Assembly (NCBI GenBank): GCA_021792635.1
Contig: JAJYUH010000018.1
Span: 1 to 38,568, forward strand
DNA: 38,568 bases
Source of the DNA: Natronospirales bacterium
GTDB lineage: Bacteria > Pseudomonadota > Gammaproteobacteria > Natronospirales > REEB76
Direction: 5' to 3'
The translations under genes were made by a program, and so were the position numbers. The notes beneath the pieces are model-generated. The model saw only the letters and a list, made by a program, of their open reading frames with translations, searched no databases and had not been told where the DNA came from. Of the stretch, positions 36,208 through 38,568 are shown in pieces. Within the stretch, counting starts at the first letter, position 1, and the number at the start of each line of letters is the position of its first letter.

Positions 36208-37308
36208 ATGAACGATATGCAGACGCCGCTCACGCCGCGGCAACGCTACGAAGCGGACCTGGCGAAACCGGGATTCGTAAAGGACGCCGCCCAGGTGAGA
36301 GCCGTGGCCGCTCTGGATGTGCTCTATCACGCACTGCTCAGGCGTTCTTCCCTGCCCCGGTGGCGGCAACTGCTGAAACGCCCACCGCAGGCGTTGAAAG
36401 GTTTGTACCTGTGGGGGTCCGTGGGCCGCGGCAAAACCTACCTGATGGACTGCTTCTACGAATGCCTGCCCTTACCGGAAAAACGCCGGCTACACTTCCA
36501 CCGCTTCATGCGCATGGTGCATGTGCGGCTGAAAGCCCTGCCCGGCCGGGAAGATCCGCTTAAACTCGTCGCACAACAATTCAGCGCGCAGGCGCAGGTA
36601 CTTTGCTTCGATGAGTTGTTCGTCTCGGATATCGCCGACGCCATGCTGCTGGGCCGACTGTTCCAGTATTTGTTCACCGACGGCGTCACCCTAGTGGCGA
36701 CATCCAATATGGCACCCGATAGCCTCTACCGGGACGGCCTGCAACGGGAGCAGTTCCTGCCGGCGATCAAATCGTTGAAGCAGCACACCCATATATTGAA
36801 TGTGGACGGCGGCACCGACTACCGGCTGCGGCACCTGGAAAGAACCCGGCTGTTCTGTACCCCGTCCGGTGCCGAAGCGGATGCACACTTGGAAACCTTT
36901 TTCGACCAACTCTCCGGCGGTGCCCACGAAAGTCACGAGCCGTTGTTTGTCAACGAACGCCCAATCCCCGTGAAACAGCATGCCGACGGCGTGGCCTGGT
37001 TCCGCTTCCGCGACATCTGCGGTGGCCCGCGCAGCCAGTTGGACTATATTGAAATCGCCCGCATCTGCCACACGGTGCTGATCTCGGATATGCCGCAATT
37101 GACTGCCGATCTGGAGGATGAAGCACGGCGCCTGCTTGCGCTGGTGGACGAATTTTACGACCGCCGCGTGAAACTTGCGGTTTCCGCCGCCGTGCCCCTG
37201 GAGAGGCTTTATACCGGCCGGCGGCTGGTACTCGAATTCCAGCGCACCGCGAGCCGTCTGCAGGAAATGCAAAGCCGGGAATACCTGGCCGAGCCGCATT
37301 TCCCGTAA
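36208..37308 (+). CDS. zapE: AFG1-like ATPase, cell division protein ZapE family
   Basis: The product is a 366-residue P-loop ATPase from the ATG at 36208-36210. The frame is open upstream but overlaps the previous gene. MQTPLTPRQRYEADLAKPGF is typical. Walker A is LWGSVGRGKTYLMDCFYE, followed by HFHRFMRMVH. Walker B is LCFDELFVSDIADAMLLGRL. TLVATSNMAPDSLYRDGLQR and FRDICGGPRSQLDYIEIAR are also diagnostic. In E. coli ZapE associates with the Z-ring late in division; mitochondrial Afg1 homologues act in protein quality control. Confidence 0.94.
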   Translation: MNDMQTPLTPRQRYEADLAKPGFVKDAAQVRAVAALDVLYHALLRRSSLPRWRQLLKRPPQALKGLYLWGSVGRGKTYLMDCFYECLPLPEKRRLHFHRFMRMVHVRLKALPGREDPLKLVAQQFSAQAQVLCFDELFVSDIADAMLLGRLFQYLFTDGVTLVATSNMAPDSLYRDGLQREQFLPAIKSLKQHTHILNVDGGTDYRLRHLERTRLFCTPSGAEADAHLETFFDQLSGGAHESHEPLFVNERPIPVKQHADGVAWFRFRDICGGPRSQLDYIEIARICHTVLISDMPQLTADLEDEARRLLALVDEFYDRRVKLAVSAAVPLERLYTGRRLVLEFQRTASRLQEMQSREYLAEPHFP

Positions 37309-37339
37309 AATACCCGCATCGCAATAAATGAGGTTGCCC

Positions 37340-37819
37340 ATGTCTTCCCTCCTGCCCTTCGATGAGGCCGCCTTTGCGGAATGGCACAAAGCCCAGCAGC
37401 AGCAGGTGGCGGATTACCTGCGTAAGCTCCGGTTGTTCGACACCGATATCACCGGCGAGTGGCTGTGGATCGTGCCGCACCGCGCCATGCTCGGGCGCGT
37501 CTGGCCCAAACACGGCGTCAGCCCCAAGCTCTGGGTCATCACCGGGGTGGTGCCCACGGATCATGCGGAAGCAGGTGCGGCGCGCACCTGCCGTGATGCG
37601 GCACGCTATTTCGCACTCAAGTGGCAAATGGAGGCCGCCCGGCTCCAGAAGGGCAACGGCGGTAATCCGGTCACCGAGGACAAGATTGACTGGCAGGATA
37701 TGGGCAGCAATATCGCCGGCCGCGCCGAATGGCTTTATGAACTCATGAGCGACGACCGCCGCTGGACTGCCAGTGGCCTGCCGCAATCGCGCATTGATCA
37801 TGATGTGGCACAGGCGTGA
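37340..37819 (+). CDS. DUF4826-like hypothetical protein
   Basis: This 159-residue soluble protein is taken from the ATG at 37340-37342, which has GAGG seven bases upstream; an ATG four codons earlier is possible. FAEWHKAQQQQVADYLRKLR, then TGEWLWIVPHRAMLGRVWPK and LWVITGVVPTDH fit DUF4826, a family of unknown function in gammaproteobacteria. DARYFALKWQMEA-like sequence (ARYFALKWQMEAARLQ) forms the central helix. No membrane segment or catalytic motif is evident. Confidence 0.75.
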   Translation: MSSLLPFDEAAFAEWHKAQQQQVADYLRKLRLFDTDITGEWLWIVPHRAMLGRVWPKHGVSPKLWVITGVVPTDHAEAGAARTCRDAARYFALKWQMEAARLQKGNGGNPVTEDKIDWQDMGSNIAGRAEWLYELMSDDRRWTASGLPQSRIDHDVAQA

Positions 37820-37933
37820 ATCACTCCGCGTGCGGCCGAAACTCCGCGCGCATCGGGAACCCGTGCTGTGCGTCGCAGTCTAAAAAACCAGTTCGATTTC
37901 TTGGGCGGAAACGGATTACAAAGGAGAATTATC

Positions 37934-38431
37934 ATGAAACTTGAAATCAGCGGCTTTGTGCTGGCACTTGCTGCCAGCGTCATGCTTCCCGGATGCGCCA
38001 ACGTGGGACCCAATCCCTACGGTGGCCAGACCTACACCGGCTCGGGCACCCGCAACATGCAACAGGTGTATTTCGGAACCGTGGTAGGACTCGCCGCCGC
38101 GCGCATCGTCCCGGGCCAGAATGAACAGTTCCTGTCCACCGGCATCGGCGCAGTGGCGGGTGGTATCGCGGGCAGCGCGGCGGGTGGCGGCAAAGGACAG
38201 GAACTGACCACTCTCGCCGGCGCGGTCCTGGGTGGGCTGGCGGGCAATGCAATCGGCAAGACGGCGGGCACCGCTCAGGGCGTTACCATCACCGTCAGGC
38301 TCGAGGACGGGCGCACCGTAGCCATCACCCAGGGTGTGGACCCCAACGTGCTGTTCAGGGTCGGACAGAAGGTGGAAGTGCTGGAGGAAGCAGGCGGTCA
38401 TGCCCGGGTTGTGCCGGCTGCGGGCGGCTGA
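37934..38431 (+). CDS. Glycine-zipper outer-membrane lipoprotein, SlyB/Pcp-like
   Basis: This 165-residue protein starts at the ATG 37934-37936 behind AAGGAGA. The signal peptide ends in a lipobox, ASVMLPGCANV, giving a lipidated Cys at about residue 21. The middle is a glycine zipper (GIGAVAGGIAGSAAGGGKG and AGAVLGGLAGNAIGKTAG). The C-terminal part, GVTITVRLEDGRTVAITQGV, is the conserved beta domain of SlyB/Pcp lipoproteins. It probably sits in the outer membrane and supports envelope integrity. The stop codon is followed within 12 bases by the heptamer array. Confidence 0.88.
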   Translation: MKLEISGFVLALAASVMLPGCANVGPNPYGGQTYTGSGTRNMQQVYFGTVVGLAAARIVPGQNEQFLSTGIGAVAGGIAGSAAGGGKGQELTTLAGAVLGGLAGNAIGKTAGTAQGVTITVRLEDGRTVAITQGVDPNVLFRVGQKVEVLEEAGGHARVVPAAGG

Positions 38432-38442
38432 GGGGCATAACC

Positions 38443-38568
38443 GTGAGGCGTGAGGCGTGAGGCGTGAGGCGTGAGGCGTGAGGCGTGAGGCGTGAGGCGT
38501 GAGGCGTGAGGCGTGAGGCGTGAGGCGTGAGGCGTGAGGCGTGAGGCGTGAGGCGTGAGGCGTGAGGC
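38443..38568. repeat. GTGAGGC tandem heptamer array, 18 perfect copies, open at the window edge
   Basis: The 126 bases from 38443 to the end are exactly 18 uninterrupted copies of GTGAGGC with no sequence variation. The array begins 12 bases after the lipoprotein stop and continues beyond the window, so its full length is unknown. The unit has no hairpin potential by itself. The unit is seen again inside icmF (11405-11449). Confidence 0.97.

Noticed and set aside
38443..38568. Possible CRISPR array at the window end
   Set aside because: The unit is seven bases with no spacers, so it is a simple tandem repeat.

Overview
The window looks like a chromosomal segment of a GC-rich proteobacterium, most likely a gammaproteobacterium. 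The evidence is the gene content: leucine/isovalerate (liu) catabolism, a fused isobutyryl-CoA mutase, ETF and ETF-quinone oxidoreductase, a ZapE-type ATPase and a SlyB-like lipoprotein. I cannot name a genus. I saw no tRNA, rRNA or CRISPR array.

Bases 1 to about 9,400 are accessory DNA. They hold the ends of IS110, IS630 and IS5-like transposases, a REP-associated (RAYT) transposase remnant with inverted-repeat ends, and an unrecognised three-gene operon (565-2096, minus). Next come an FRG-domain gene fused in frame to a glyoxalase fragment and a PaeR7I/XhoI-type restriction-modification pair. The pair sits between broken copies of a DUF5362-like membrane-protein gene. Two nucleotidyltransferase/small-ORF modules and a vapBC pair follow, with a second, diverged copy of the 3' end of icmF between the modules.

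Bases 9,461-31,057 are mainly a branched-chain amino acid and acyl-CoA catabolic region. icmF (minus) diverges from leucine dehydrogenase. Isovaleryl-CoA dehydrogenase, acetyl-CoA acetyltransferase, both methylcrotonyl-CoA carboxylase subunits, methylglutaconyl-CoA hydratase and HMG-CoA lyase follow on plus, then ddl, gpmA, a short-chain dehydrogenase, ETF-QO, a glyoxalase-fold protein and etfBA. Acetoacetyl-CoA synthetase at 34,245 completes the route from acetoacetate to acetyl-CoA. The step that makes isovaleryl-CoA from ketoisocaproate (branched-chain ketoacid dehydrogenase) is not in the window. Two foreign-looking insertions interrupt the liu genes: an AbrB/MazF-type toxin-antitoxin pair and an AT-rich LprI-like secreted protein.

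Bases 31,058 to the end hold an IS200-type insertion sequence, an OPT-family transporter, acetoacetyl-CoA synthetase, zapE, a DUF4826-like gene, a glycine-zipper lipoprotein, and a perfect 18-copy heptamer array that runs off the window.

Small repeats are a striking feature of the window. A 78-bp perfect palindrome sits in frame inside icmF, a few heptamers like those of the terminal array also lie inside icmF, REP-like hairpins lie between catabolic genes, and two long inverted copies of an intergenic element bracket etfBA. Accessory cassettes next to duplicated gene 3' ends occur twice (DUF5362 and icmF), which may point to a shared insertion mechanism.
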